Below are positions 6,689 through 14,968 of a DNA stretch of 24,630 nt, one piece after another; within the stretch, counting starts at the first letter, position 1, and the number at the start of each line of letters is the position of its first letter. Origin of the DNA: JABIAG01 sp964561995 (GTDB lineage Archaea; Nanobdellota; Nanobdellia; Woesearchaeales; JABIAG01); the NCBI GenBank assembly GCA_964561995.1, contig CAZLQZ010000017.1, positions 1-24,630 on the forward strand. Reading direction: 5' to 3'. The position numbers and the translations under genes are program-made. The notes below the pieces were generated by a model. That model was given only the letters and a program-made list of their open reading frames with translations. It had not been told where the DNA came from and ran no database searches.

Positions 6689-8926
6689 ATGAATGTTAAG
6701 GATCTTAAAAATAAATATAAAAGGGAACTTGAATTCAAATTGGATGTTTCTACTTCTGATCTTAAACCAATAAGAACTAGGAACTATACTCAATTTAAGG
6801 ATGAATTAAAACCTAAAAAGGTTGATTTTTATGAAAAAATGTGTAACTTTTTTGAAAGTTTGGTTAAGTTTTCACCCTCTCCAAAAGCTAGAGAAAAATT
6901 ATTAGAAGATATCACTATTGCACATTTGAATATAACTCCAGAGGGAGTTTACTCCTTGTCTTATTTACTTCCTTTTGCTTTATTACTTTTTACAATATTC
7001 TTTTTTGTTTTAATTCCTACCATATTAGGTGGGGAAATGTCAATGTTTTTTTTAGGCCTAGGTATGATTGTTCCTTTAATATTAATTTTACCTTTGCAAA
7101 AATATTCTCATTATCTAGCAACTTCCTGGAGATTGAAAGCGTCCAATCAAATGGTTTTGTGTATTTTTTATCTAGTTACTTATATGCGTCAAAATTCTAA
7201 TTTAGAAAGAGCAATAGAATTTGCATCAGATCATTTAGATCCTCCTTTGTCTTTAGATCTTAAAAAAATAATTTGGAATGTTGAAAATGGTAAATTTGAT
7301 TCTATGAATGATGCTTTGGATGAATATCTAAAAACTTGGAAAAAGTTTAGTGATGAATTCATTGATGCAATTCATTTAATTCAAAGTTCATTATTAGAAG
7401 GCGATGATGGAAGAAGAGTAGGTTTGTTAGACAAATCTTTAGATGTTATTTTAGATGGAACTTATGAAAAAATGTTACATTATGCTCAAAATCTTAAAAA
7501 TCCTATTACTACTTTACACATGCTTGGTGTAATTCTTCCTGTATTGGGATTGGTCATTTTACCTTTAGCAGTGAGTTTTATTGAAGGTATTAGTTGGATT
7601 CATCTTGCAATTTTTTATAATTTTTTATTACCTTTAATAGTATTCTTTTTGTCAAAAAGTATACTTGCAACACGACCATCTGGATATGGTGATACTGATA
7701 TTAGTCAGCACACTAAAGGACTAAAAAAACATAAAGGAAAAACAATTAATTTGTTAGGATTAAAAATTCATCTTTCTGCTTTGTCAATAAGTATTACTTT
7801 GTTTGTTTTTTTATTTTTTATAGGAATGATTCCAATTCTTGCAGGTTGGTCAGGAGCAAAGGATGTCTGTTGGGATTTTGAATCGGGAGTTTATCCTGAA
7901 GATAGTGAAGATATTAGTTCTGCAACATATTGTGCTTGGCGTTATAAATTAAATGAAGGTAAATTTTCTCAAACAATTATAAACCCAAATTCTTATGAAG
8001 TTCGTGACAAAATTCGAAAAGGTGCAACAATAACTGGTCCTTTTGGTTTCATTGCTTCTCTATTAAGTGTATTTATTCCATTATCCTTTGGTCTTGCTAT
8101 TGGTAAATATTATAGTTTACAAAGTAAAAAAATAGTCAAAGTAAGAGAAGAAACTAAAAAATTGGAAAAAGAGTTTTCTACTGCTTTATTTCAATTAGGT
8201 AATAGGCTTGGAGATGGATTGCCTGCCGAAGTCGCGATTCCAAAAGTTGCAGAAATAATGAATGGAACAATCTCTGGAAATTTCTTTGCACAAGTTACAG
8301 CTAATATGCAAAGGTTAGGAATGGGTTTAGTTCCTGCTATATTTGATAAAAAGAATGGTGCGATAAATTATTTCCCTTCAAAATTAATTGAATCATCAAT
8401 GAAAGTTTTAGTTGAGTCAATGAAAAAAGGACCCTTAGTTGCTGCTCAAGCAGTTAATAATATTGCACGTTATACTAAAGAGATTCATAGAGTTAATGAA
8501 AGATTAAAAGATTTATTGGCAGATATTATTAGTTCAATGAAACAACAAATTAATTTTTTAGCACCAATGATTTCTGGTGTAGTTGTTGGTATTACTTCGT
8601 TAATTACTTTTATTTTAGGACGGTTGAAAACTCAAATGGGTGAATTTTCTGCAAGTGATACAGGTGGATTAGTTGATATGTTGGGTGAAGGTATTCCCAC
8701 TTTTTATTTTCAGGTAGTTGTAGGAATATATGTTGTTGAGATTGTTTATATTTTAACAATAATGGCAAATTCTATAGAAAATGGTGAAGATAAACTTGGA
8801 GAAAGATATCAATTAGGTAAGAATATGACTAAGTCAACTTTATTGTATACTGCAATTGCAATGTTGGTTATGTTAGCATTTCAGTTAATGGCAGGTCAAA
8901 TCTTGAGTAGTAGTGACTTATTATAA
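6689..8926 (+). CDS. Pilus/secretion platform membrane protein, FlaJ/PilC (TadC) family
   Basis: A 745-aa polytopic protein with two type II secretion F-type halves, as usual for archaeal FlaJ/PilC. Approximate membrane segments, from the ATG: 89-112, 119-137, 278-298, 304-324, 363-385, 452-473, 625-645, 675-697 and 718-737. Cytoplasmic helical domains lie at about 140-270 and 480-620, the second with GDGLPAEVAIPK, a characteristic GxxLxxA-type region. An extracellular loop near 390-445 contains two cysteines (C394, C415). A TTG at 6680 could open the frame, but it overlaps the upstream stop region; the ATG at 6689 follows the ATPase stop by one base, with GAGG at 6672-6675. It acts as the inner-membrane partner of the ATPase. 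The gene converges on and slightly overlaps the disrupted ORF at 8921-9253. Confidence 0.9.
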   Translation: MNVKDLKNKYKRELEFKLDVSTSDLKPIRTRNYTQFKDELKPKKVDFYEKMCNFFESLVKFSPSPKAREKLLEDITIAHLNITPEGVYSLSYLLPFALLLFTIFFFVLIPTILGGEMSMFFLGLGMIVPLILILPLQKYSHYLATSWRLKASNQMVLCIFYLVTYMRQNSNLERAIEFASDHLDPPLSLDLKKIIWNVENGKFDSMNDALDEYLKTWKKFSDEFIDAIHLIQSSLLEGDDGRRVGLLDKSLDVILDGTYEKMLHYAQNLKNPITTLHMLGVILPVLGLVILPLAVSFIEGISWIHLAIFYNFLLPLIVFFLSKSILATRPSGYGDTDISQHTKGLKKHKGKTINLLGLKIHLSALSISITLFVFLFFIGMIPILAGWSGAKDVCWDFESGVYPEDSEDISSATYCAWRYKLNEGKFSQTIINPNSYEVRDKIRKGATITGPFGFIASLLSVFIPLSFGLAIGKYYSLQSKKIVKVREETKKLEKEFSTALFQLGNRLGDGLPAEVAIPKVAEIMNGTISGNFFAQVTANMQRLGMGLVPAIFDKKNGAINYFPSKLIESSMKVLVESMKKGPLVAAQAVNNIARYTKEIHRVNERLKDLLADIISSMKQQINFLAPMISGVVVGITSLITFILGRLKTQMGEFSASDTGGLVDMLGEGIPTFYFQVVVGIYVVEIVYILTIMANSIENGEDKLGERYQLGKNMTKSTLLYTAIAMLVMLAFQLMAGQILSSSDLL

Positions 8927-9253
8927 TTTTTTAATTCTGTATTTTTCTGCTAATGTTTTTAATGAATTTTCTAAATTATAAATTTTAGTCCCTTGAGAAA
9001 TTAATCTTAAATCTACATAAAACATTTCACGTTCTTTACCAATCGTTGTAGTTTGTAAATGAACTGAAATTCCGTTTGAGTTATAATCCCATGTGTCGTG
9101 AGTTTTTTGAGTAAGGTTATTATCTACTTCAATTGCTTAATTATTAAATTGATCAATTAAAGCATCTCTTAGATTTTTTAATTTGTATGTTTTATTTTCA
9201 AATCTTATATTAAATTCATAACACAATTTATCATTTTTTTTAGTTGTAATCAT
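8921..9253 (-). pseudogene. Small ORF interrupted by a single in-frame TAA
   Basis: Reading the minus strand from the ATG at 9251-9253, a continuous frame of 110 codons runs to a TAA at 8921-8923 and is broken only by a TAA at 9137-9139. The first part gives 38 residues (begins MITTKKNDKLCYEF), the second 71 (contains DTWDYNSNGISVHLQ, FYVDLRLIS and LKTLAEKYR). Both halves have normal coding composition, with alternating hydrophobic strands and no other stop, so this looks like one small soluble protein. There is no ATG or GTG shortly after the stop that would restart a sensible protein. A TATA-like CTTTATAG lies near 9276-9283. Explanations: recent nonsense mutation, sequencing error, or stop readthrough. 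The family is not recognised. The 3' end overlaps the end of the convergent platform gene by 6 nt. Confidence 0.65.
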
Positions 9254-9298
9254 AGTTTAAAGAACTTTTAATGTTACTATAAAGATTATTGTGGTTTG

Positions 9299-10012
9299 TT
9301 ATACTTTATTTTTATTTAATTCTTTTTTAATTTTTAATTGAGTTTCTTCAATAGCTTTTAGAAGTTTTTCTCTAAGTTTTCTATCTTTGATTTTTCTTAC
9401 TGATTCTTCCGATTGTTTAAATATTTTTTTTATTTGACTTAACTCTTTTTTAGATTGTATGCTCAATTGATTAGTATTACTGTCTCTTTTAGTAATACTT
9501 ATGGCAAGATACATGATTCTTTTAAAAAAAGAAACAAGTTCATTTAATGCTTTTTTATTTTTACTTAAAAGTTCTATGTTGTTTTCTGTATTGTTTAATT
9601 CTTTTTTAACATCTTGTTTAAGAATATCACACTCAATTATCCATTTTTCAATTTTATTTTCTTTACTTGTAACAAGTAAATTCTCTCTCATTAAAATAAT
9701 CATCTCATCTAAAGCTGAAATTGATTTTTTAAAAAAAGTTGATGCTTCTCTTAATTTTAAAAGAGCTTTTTCAAAATCGAATTTATTTGAAAACATTGAA
9801 GCTTCAGTACATAAATCATTTGCTTTTTTGAATTGTTCTGTTGCTTCATCAAAAATATCATTTTCTTTATATTTTATTAATTGTTTTTCTAATCTTTGTA
9901 TTTTTCTTTGATTAATGTGGGTAGTTATCTTAAATGTAATTGCATTAGAAAAAACAAGTATAAATGTAGCAATAATATTTTTTAATTTTTTTCTTTTTAA
10001 AAATTCAAACAT
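9299..10012 (-). CDS. N-terminally anchored coiled-coil protein
   Basis: A 237-aa protein with a basic N terminus (FLKRKKLK), one membrane segment at about 12-30, and then almost entirely charged helical sequence to the end, predicted to form coiled coils (about 35-60, 75-130, 135-165, 185-237). It has two cysteines in the middle (C68, C128) and no catalytic motif. The gene starts at an ATG with a TATA box (ATTTATAAATTAA) near 10026-10040, so it is probably leaderless or nearly so. It stands between a methyltransferase and a disrupted ORF on the same strand. The function is unknown; an inner-membrane scaffold is a reasonable guess from architecture only. Confidence 0.65.
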   Translation of the reverse strand: MFEFLKRKKLKNIIATFILVFSNAITFKITTHINQRKIQRLEKQLIKYKENDIFDEATEQFKKANDLCTEASMFSNKFDFEKALLKLREASTFFKKSISALDEMIILMRENLLVTSKENKIEKWIIECDILKQDVKKELNNTENNIELLSKNKKALNELVSFFKRIMYLAISITKRDSNTNQLSIQSKKELSQIKKIFKQSEESVRKIKDRKLREKLLKAIEETQLKIKKELNKNKV

Positions 10013-10050
10013 GTTTTTTAAATAATAAATTAATTTATAAATATTTCTAT

Positions 10051-10728
10051 TTATTTATTGAATTCATACAATAGCATAGTAGGCCACATCTCTTCATCAT
10101 TTTTTGTGGTTTTTAACGTGGTTAAGTTTTCAATATTCCAACCTTCGTCTTTAGCAACATTTAATATTTTTTGCTTACTCCAATGATAATTAGTAAATGG
10201 TCCAATTGTATCTCCATTTTCTGTTCCTAATGAAACTTCGAATTTTATTCCTTCGCTAATCCCTTCAGGGTAATTATGAATTTGTGCATGAGTAAAAGAT
10301 TCTTTTTGAAATTCGGGTGCAACATTTGTAATAAATAATTTACTTTTTTTAGTTGAATTTCGGTACATATTTTCAAAGAAAGATATTAAATCTTGATTGG
10401 ATGGAATGTTACATATTACCATATTAGAAAAAATATTATCTACTAATGTTGATGAATTGAATTCTTGGGCAGATGAATGATAATAATCTGGTCCTGGATT
10501 TATTTTTTTTGCTAAATTAATTTGTTGAATTGATGAATCGATTCCAATCACATTAGCTTTTTTTTCATGAAAGTATCTAGAATAATTACCATTTCCACAT
10601 CCTACATCTAAAACATTTGTATGAGCAAAAATAGGTCTTAGAATTCTTGTTAAATTTGGCCAAAGTATATGTTTTTGACCTGAAGCATTTAACCCATATT
10701 TTAATGCTAATTCATTCCATTGATTCAT
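10051..10728 (-). CDS. Class I SAM-dependent methyltransferase
   Basis: A 225-aa Rossmann methyltransferase. Motif I is VLDVGCGNGNYS (about 39-50), the post-I acidic strand VIGIDSS follows at about 61-67, and motif III-like DNIFSNMVICNIP lies near 97-109. The C-terminal part carries a Pro/Trp-rich region (FTNYHWS, WPTMLLYEF). The fold and SAM binding are well supported. The substrate (small molecule, lipid, RNA or protein) cannot be read from sequence. A TATA-like TATTTAAACATAA lies about 25-35 nt before the ATG. The gene has no close neighbour that indicates a pathway. Confidence 0.85.
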   Translation of the reverse strand: MNQWNELALKYGLNASGQKHILWPNLTRILRPIFAHTNVLDVGCGNGNYSRYFHEKKANVIGIDSSIQQINLAKKINPGPDYYHSSAQEFNSSTLVDNIFSNMVICNIPSNQDLISFFENMYRNSTKKSKLFITNVAPEFQKESFTHAQIHNYPEGISEGIKFEVSLGTENGDTIGPFTNYHWSKQKILNVAKDEGWNIENLTTLKTTKNDEEMWPTMLLYEFNK

Positions 10729-10794
10729 GTTGCTAAGAATTGAATTATGTTTAAATACTTTATGAAATTAATTTAATAAATATGAAAGAAAATG

Positions 10795-10868
10795 TGGGGC
10801 AACCGAGATTTGAACTCGGGACACCTACGTCTTCAGCGTAGCGCTCTCCCAGGCTGAGCTATTGCCCC
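10795..10868 (-). tRNA. tRNA-Phe (GAA)
   Basis: Full cloverleaf on the minus strand: acceptor GGGGCAA/TTGCCCC, D-arm GCTC...GAGC, anticodon stem CTACG/CGTAG with loop CTGAAGA (anticodon GAA), T-arm CCGAG-TTCAAAT-CTCGG, discriminator A. It has no intron and CCA is not encoded. Confidence 0.97.
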
Positions 10869-10897
10869 ATAAAAAGACCTGGGCTTTTTAAAATAAT

Positions 10898-11251
10898 TTA
10901 TTGAATTTCTTCTTCTTCAACATCTGGTGTTGATTCAGAAGGTGCAGCTTCACTTGATGCATCGCCGCTAACAACTTCTAATTTACCGAATCTGCCAGTA
11001 GACAATTGAAGTTCTCCTTGCCACTCACCAACCCATCCGTTTTCAATATGAAGTTTATCGCCAACTTTCACTTTATCAACATCTTCATTCCATAAAGTTA
11101 GAGTTGTTGATCCAGTTTCGTCTTTAACTTTTGCGTTACAAACTTTACCAGCTTTTCCGAACTTTTCGAATTCTCTTGGTTCTGATTTTTCCACCACTTC
11201 TACTACAATATCAACATTACCTGTTTTTGGTTGTAATTCTTTTATTTGCAT
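10898..11251 (-). CDS. ssb: Single-stranded DNA-binding protein, single OB fold (archaeal SSB/RPA type)
   Basis: A 117-aa protein with one OB fold (about 1-95) and a flexible Ala/Ser/Pro/Glu tail ending in EEEEIQ. The fold shows the typical RPA/SSB pattern: VDIVVEVVEK strand 1, then KVCNAKVKDETGSTTLTLW, VGDKLHIENGWVGEW and LQLSTGRFGKLEVV. Aromatic residues suited to ssDNA stacking (W54, W73, W77, F88) are present. The acidic tail is the usual protein-docking tail of SSB-type proteins. It protects single-stranded DNA in replication and repair. A strong TATA (CTTTTATAAATA, 11275-11286) precedes the ATG by about 25-30 nt. tRNA-Phe lies just downstream on the same strand. The alternative is a general OB-fold nucleic acid binder. 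Confidence 0.85.
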   Translation of the reverse strand: MQIKELQPKTGNVDIVVEVVEKSEPREFEKFGKAGKVCNAKVKDETGSTTLTLWNEDVDKVKVGDKLHIENGWVGEWQGELQLSTGRFGKLEVVSGDASSEAAPSESTPDVEEEEIQ

Positions 11252-11274
11252 TGTATGTTTAGAAATTTAAGAGG

Positions 11275-11286
11275 TATTTATAAAAG
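11275..11286 (-). promoter_or_regulatory. TATA box of the SSB gene
   Basis: CTTTTATAAATA on the minus strand, centred about 29 nt before the ATG at 11251. It fits a leaderless or very short-leader transcript. Confidence 0.6.
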
Positions 11287-11322
11287 TTTCTGTCTGAGTC
11301 ATTTTTCTCTCTATTTCAGAAT

Positions 11323-12792
11323 TTATAATTTTTGTAATAAATAACCTTTTAACTCATCAATTGAAACACGTTCTTGCTTAGTGCTATCCCTGTCTCTAAC
11401 AGTTACTTTGTTATCATCTTCAAAATCAACAGTAATACAGTACGGAATTCCAATTTCATCTGCTCTAGCGTATCTTCTTCCAACACTTCCAGATGTGTCA
11501 TATTGACATACAAAGTCTTCTTTTAAAGAATCATAGATTTTTCTTGCTTTATCTTTAAGTTTGTTGACTAATGGGAACACTCCTACTTTTATTGGAGCAA
11601 GTTTAGAATCAAATTTTAAAACTGTATTTCCTCGTTTTTCATCTTCATTATATGCTTCATACATAAATACTAAAAAAGTTCTGTCTAAACCTAGTGATGG
11701 TTCACAAATAACCATTGGAACTACTTTTTCTTTACTTTCTTCATCATATAGACTTAAATCTTTTTTAGAATGCTCCATGTGTTGTTTTAAATCATACTGG
11801 CCACGGTCAGCAATACCTTGTAATTCTTTCCAACCAAAAGGAAATTTGTATTCTAGGTCCCAACAATCTGTTGAGTAATGAGCACGTTCAGTACTTATGT
11901 GTTGTCTTAATCTAAAATTATTTATGTTACAACTATTTTTTATAAAAAATTGTAATGATTGATCTAACCAATATGCATGCCAGGATTTTATTATAATTCC
12001 TTTTTTTAATGCATCTTTAATTTTCATCACTTTCATTTCTTGATTTTCATCTTGCATTTTTGCAGAATAAATATTCACTTCAGTTTCAGAAATATCAAAA
12101 GGACATTCGTCTGCTTTTTTAGGATGGATAAAAAATTCAATTTCCAATTGTTCAAATTCTCTACATCTAAACAAAAAGTTTCTTGGACTAATTTCATTTC
12201 TAAAAGCTTTTCCCATTTGGGCAATTCCAAAAGGAAGTTTTAATCTTGCATTAGTTACAATATCTTTAAAATCTGCAAACATTACTTGTGCAGTTTCAGG
12301 TCTTAAATAAGCAGTAGAAGAATCATCTTTTTTAGGGCCAACATTAGTTGAAAACATTAAGTTAAAATCTTCGGCTTTTTTAAAAAGTCCTTTACATTTA
12401 GGACAAACAAAATTATTTTTTTCAATTTCTTCATTAATTTTGTCAGCTTTCCATCCGTCAGCAGCAATATTTAATTTTTCTTCTAAAAAAACATCTGCTC
12501 TAACTTTTTCACCACATTTACTACAATCTAACATTATATCTTTAAAATTAGCAACATGACCTGAAGCTTCCCATACTTTTGGATTAGTAATTATACTTCC
12601 ATCAATTCCAACAATATCTTCTCTTGATTGAACAAAATGTTTCCACCATGAATCTTTAATATTTTTTTTAAGTTCGGAACCATATGGACCATAATCAAAA
12701 AATCCAGCCATCCCTCCATAGATTTCACTACTTGGATAAACTAGACCTTTTTTCTTACAAAATGTTGCCATGTCTTCAATTGATAACGTCAT
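11323..12792 (-). CDS. glyS: Glycyl-tRNA synthetase (archaeal/eukaryotic alpha2 type)
   Basis: A 489-aa class II synthetase that charges tRNA-Gly. Landmarks: GGMAGFFDYGP (26-36), a Zn-type insertion with C90/C93 and C130/C133, RPETAQ (164-169), motif 2 FRNEISPR (197-204) followed by FRCREFEQLE, the glycine-pocket segment ELQGIADRGQYDL (323-335), motif 3 GLDRTF (368-373), and a C-terminal anticodon-binding domain (about 400-489) with GSVGRRYARADEIG. It is shorter than many archaeal GlyRS proteins, which suggests trimmed insertions, but all catalytic elements are present. It is divergent from the 12845 gene with 52 bp between, which holds both promoters. The start ATG at 12792 is the only sensible one. 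Confidence 0.96.
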   Translation of the reverse strand: MTLSIEDMATFCKKKGLVYPSSEIYGGMAGFFDYGPYGSELKKNIKDSWWKHFVQSREDIVGIDGSIITNPKVWEASGHVANFKDIMLDCSKCGEKVRADVFLEEKLNIAADGWKADKINEEIEKNNFVCPKCKGLFKKAEDFNLMFSTNVGPKKDDSSTAYLRPETAQVMFADFKDIVTNARLKLPFGIAQMGKAFRNEISPRNFLFRCREFEQLEIEFFIHPKKADECPFDISETEVNIYSAKMQDENQEMKVMKIKDALKKGIIIKSWHAYWLDQSLQFFIKNSCNINNFRLRQHISTERAHYSTDCWDLEYKFPFGWKELQGIADRGQYDLKQHMEHSKKDLSLYDEESKEKVVPMVICEPSLGLDRTFLVFMYEAYNEDEKRGNTVLKFDSKLAPIKVGVFPLVNKLKDKARKIYDSLKEDFVCQYDTSGSVGRRYARADEIGIPYCITVDFEDDNKVTVRDRDSTKQERVSIDELKGYLLQKL

Positions 12793-12844
12793 AAATATAG
12801 AAAATAAAAAAGAATTTATAAACTTTGTTATAAAATATTAGGGT

Positions 12845-13423
12845 ATGTTACTAAAATACCTTTTCTTAGGAATATTTGTAAAATCTGTTGCTAGTTTTGA
12901 TGATACTATTACTAATATTCCAATAATTGCAAGTGTTGCTAAGACTAGAAAAGCCAAAATCTTTTTCTCTCTTGGTAATTTATTGGCAATAATTCTTGCT
13001 ATAATTTTAGCAATATTTTTTTCAACTGTTTTACAATTAGTTCCTTATTATAGGTACGTTGCAGTAGGATTAATTTTTGCTTTAGCAATTGCTGTTTATT
13101 TGGATTTTTTTGTTCACAAACCTAGAACAATTGCTGAAAAAAAAGTTAAAGGATGTAGTTCTGTAAAACATTGTACAAAAATATTTGGTGTGGGTTTTAT
13201 TGCTTCTTTTGCAACTGTTTTGGATGATATAATTGTTTTTGCTCCTCTATTAATCGGGTCTAATGCAATTTATGCTGTAATTGGTATTTTGATTGCTACA
13301 GTAATTGAAATCATTGCCGTCATTTATTTTTCAGAGAAGATTGCTCATGTACCTTATAAAGAAGAAATTGCAAGTTTTGGTTTAGTAACTTTGGGAATAT
13401 TAATTCTTGCAGGAATTGTTTAA
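12845..13423 (+). CDS. Small duplicated-repeat membrane transporter-like protein (CadD/LysE-like)
   Basis: A 192-aa protein with six predicted membrane helices (about 5-28, 40-62, 70-90, 112-136, 143-163, 172-192). The two three-helix halves look like an internal duplication: helix 1 carries SFDDTITNIPII and helix 4 ATVLDDIIVFAPLL, each with an Asp pair and a Pro a few residues later. Paired acidic residues inside duplicated small-transporter halves recall the CadD and wider LysE-type cation exporters; this resemblance is by eye and the substrate is unknown. A Cys pair near 104/110 (GCSSVKHC) sits in the loop between halves and could bind a metal. TATA (AATTTATAAA) lies near 12813-12822. It is divergent from glyS and its stop is 3 nt from that of convergent rfcL. 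Confidence 0.75.
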   Translation: MLLKYLFLGIFVKSVASFDDTITNIPIIASVAKTRKAKIFFSLGNLLAIILAIILAIFFSTVLQLVPYYRYVAVGLIFALAIAVYLDFFVHKPRTIAEKKVKGCSSVKHCTKIFGVGFIASFATVLDDIIVFAPLLIGSNAIYAVIGILIATVIEIIAVIYFSEKIAHVPYKEEIASFGLVTLGILILAGIV

Positions 13424-13426
13424 TTA

Positions 13427-14605
13427 TTACTTTTTTAACCAAGTAATTTCATCATTAGATAAATCAAATTCGGGAAATTCTTTACCTTTTTTAATCATGT
13501 TTTGAACATATGGTAAGATATCTTGAATTGCTCTTTTTGAAGATGTATGACAACGTAATGCAATTTTATTTGCAATTTCTTTTCTTTTTTGATACTTCAT
13601 GTTTGCCATCCACAATTTTAATATTTTAGTTGTTGGTTTATATTGTACAAACTTTTTGTACTTTTCTTTTTTTGATAAAGCAACTCCTGAAGAGATCATA
13701 TTATTTGCATAAACTAAAAAACGCCAATGTTGCCATCTTCTTATTCTGCCTAAATAAACTACTGCCTTTCCTAAACAATCAAAGGCGTTAGTTAAATCTT
13801 TTCCTTCATATTCTTTAGGAAGGTTTTCTTCTAACCATAAAATTTGTTTATCCATGTCTTCGTTAACATTTAGAAATGCATCTTTTGCAATTGAGGCATC
13901 TGTTGTTTTGAAAATTTTCATTAATGCGTGAAGAATATTTTCAGTTCTATTTCTTTCACCAATAAGGTCTAAATTAGTCAATTTTCCTTCTGAAGTTAAC
14001 AATTGTAAATCAGTAATTGATGCTCTTAAATCTCCTCCACTCCTTCTTGCTAGGTCTCGTAATAATTCTTCTTGATATTGGATATTTTCTTTATCACAAA
14101 TTTCTTTTAATTTTTTAAAAATATCTTCATAATTCAATTCATTTAGTTCAATTAAGTTTGATTTCTTTCTTAAGGCTGAAAATTTTTTATCAAAAGGATC
14201 GTTAGCAGTTAAAACCATAGGAAAGGTAGAATCTGCAATTAGTTTAATTAATGCTGCAACTCCTCCTCTATCTTTATGTCCTGAAATTCCATCAATTTCA
14301 TCAATTAAAATAATTTTACCTTTACCAAAAGATAATAGTGATTCCTGTTTAGTTGCACTTCCAACAATACTTTCAATTTGATCTTTGTTTCTTGTGTCAG
14401 ATGCATTAACTTCAAACACTTCTTTGTTTAATTCGTTTGCAATAGCATAAACTGAACTAGTTTTCCCACATCCAACAGGTCCATATAAAAAAGCCGCTTT
14501 ACCTTTTTTAAAATTAGTAATAAAATTTTTAAGATTTTTAACTGCTAAATCTTGTCCTACTATTTCAGTACTATTTTTAGGGATGTATTTATCAGTTAGA
14601 TTCAT
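13427..14605 (-). CDS. rfcL: Replication factor C large subunit (clamp loader ATPase)
   Basis: A 392-aa AAA+ clamp loader subunit. It has an N-terminal TDKYIPKNSTEIVGQ box, Walker A GPVGCGKT (42-49), NASDTRNKDQIE (67-78), typical of RFC-L, Walker B LIDEID (100-105), sensor 1 TAND (133-136), and sensor 2 around GDLRASITDL (191-200). A helical collar domain follows to the end. With RFC small subunits (not in this window) it loads the PCNA clamp. It is short for the family, and the C terminus (LSNDEITWLKK) shows no acidic/lysine tail or obvious PCNA-binding QxxLxxFF box. It is divergent from the acylphosphatase gene. Confidence 0.95.
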   Translation of the reverse strand: MNLTDKYIPKNSTEIVGQDLAVKNLKNFITNFKKGKAAFLYGPVGCGKTSSVYAIANELNKEVFEVNASDTRNKDQIESIVGSATKQESLLSFGKGKIILIDEIDGISGHKDRGGVAALIKLIADSTFPMVLTANDPFDKKFSALRKKSNLIELNELNYEDIFKKLKEICDKENIQYQEELLRDLARRSGGDLRASITDLQLLTSEGKLTNLDLIGERNRTENILHALMKIFKTTDASIAKDAFLNVNEDMDKQILWLEENLPKEYEGKDLTNAFDCLGKAVVYLGRIRRWQHWRFLVYANNMISSGVALSKKEKYKKFVQYKPTTKILKLWMANMKYQKRKEIANKIALRCHTSSKRAIQDILPYVQNMIKKGKEFPEFDLSNDEITWLKK

Positions 14606-14667
14606 AATGAAAATTAATTTATACTAGTTTAAAAGTATTTCTAAACATGATGTAAAAAAAGTAAACA

Positions 14668-14677
14668 TTTTATATAA
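14668..14677 (+). promoter_or_regulatory. TATA box of the acylphosphatase gene
   Basis: TTTTATATAA is centred 26-27 nt before the ATG at 14699, the spacing expected of a leaderless archaeal transcript. Confidence 0.6.
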
Positions 14678-14698
14678 ATATAATTTAGGGTTTAAATT

Positions 14699-14968
14699 AT
14701 GAAAGAATTCAACATATTAATTTCCGGTAAAGTTCAAGGTGTTTTTTTTAGAGCTTTTGTTAAAGAACATGCAATTAAATTAAGTATAAATGGTTGGGTG
14801 ATAAATACTAATAATTGTGTAGAAGTTTTTGCTCAAGGAAGTCAAGATTTATTAAATAAACTGATTATAATGTGTAAACAAGGGCCAATTGCTTCTAATG
14901 TTTTAGATATTCAAGTTAAAGAATCAGAAATAAAAAAAAAATATAAAGAATTTAAAATTATTCTTTAG
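14699..14968 (+). CDS. acyP: Acylphosphatase
   Basis: An 89-aa single-domain enzyme with the family signature GKVQGVFFRAFVKEHA (10-25), which holds the phosphate loop and catalytic Arg18, and GWVIN (32-36), placing the catalytic Asn at 36. It hydrolyses acyl phosphates such as carbamoyl phosphate and 1,3-bisphosphoglycerate in the cytoplasm. The usual DG after the Asn loop (NxxDGxVE) is replaced by NTNNCVE, a mild deviation. The last 11 nt overlap the convergent downstream gene. Confidence 0.93.
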   Translation: MKEFNILISGKVQGVFFRAFVKEHAIKLSINGWVINTNNCVEVFAQGSQDLLNKLIIMCKQGPIASNVLDIQVKESEIKKKYKEFKIIL

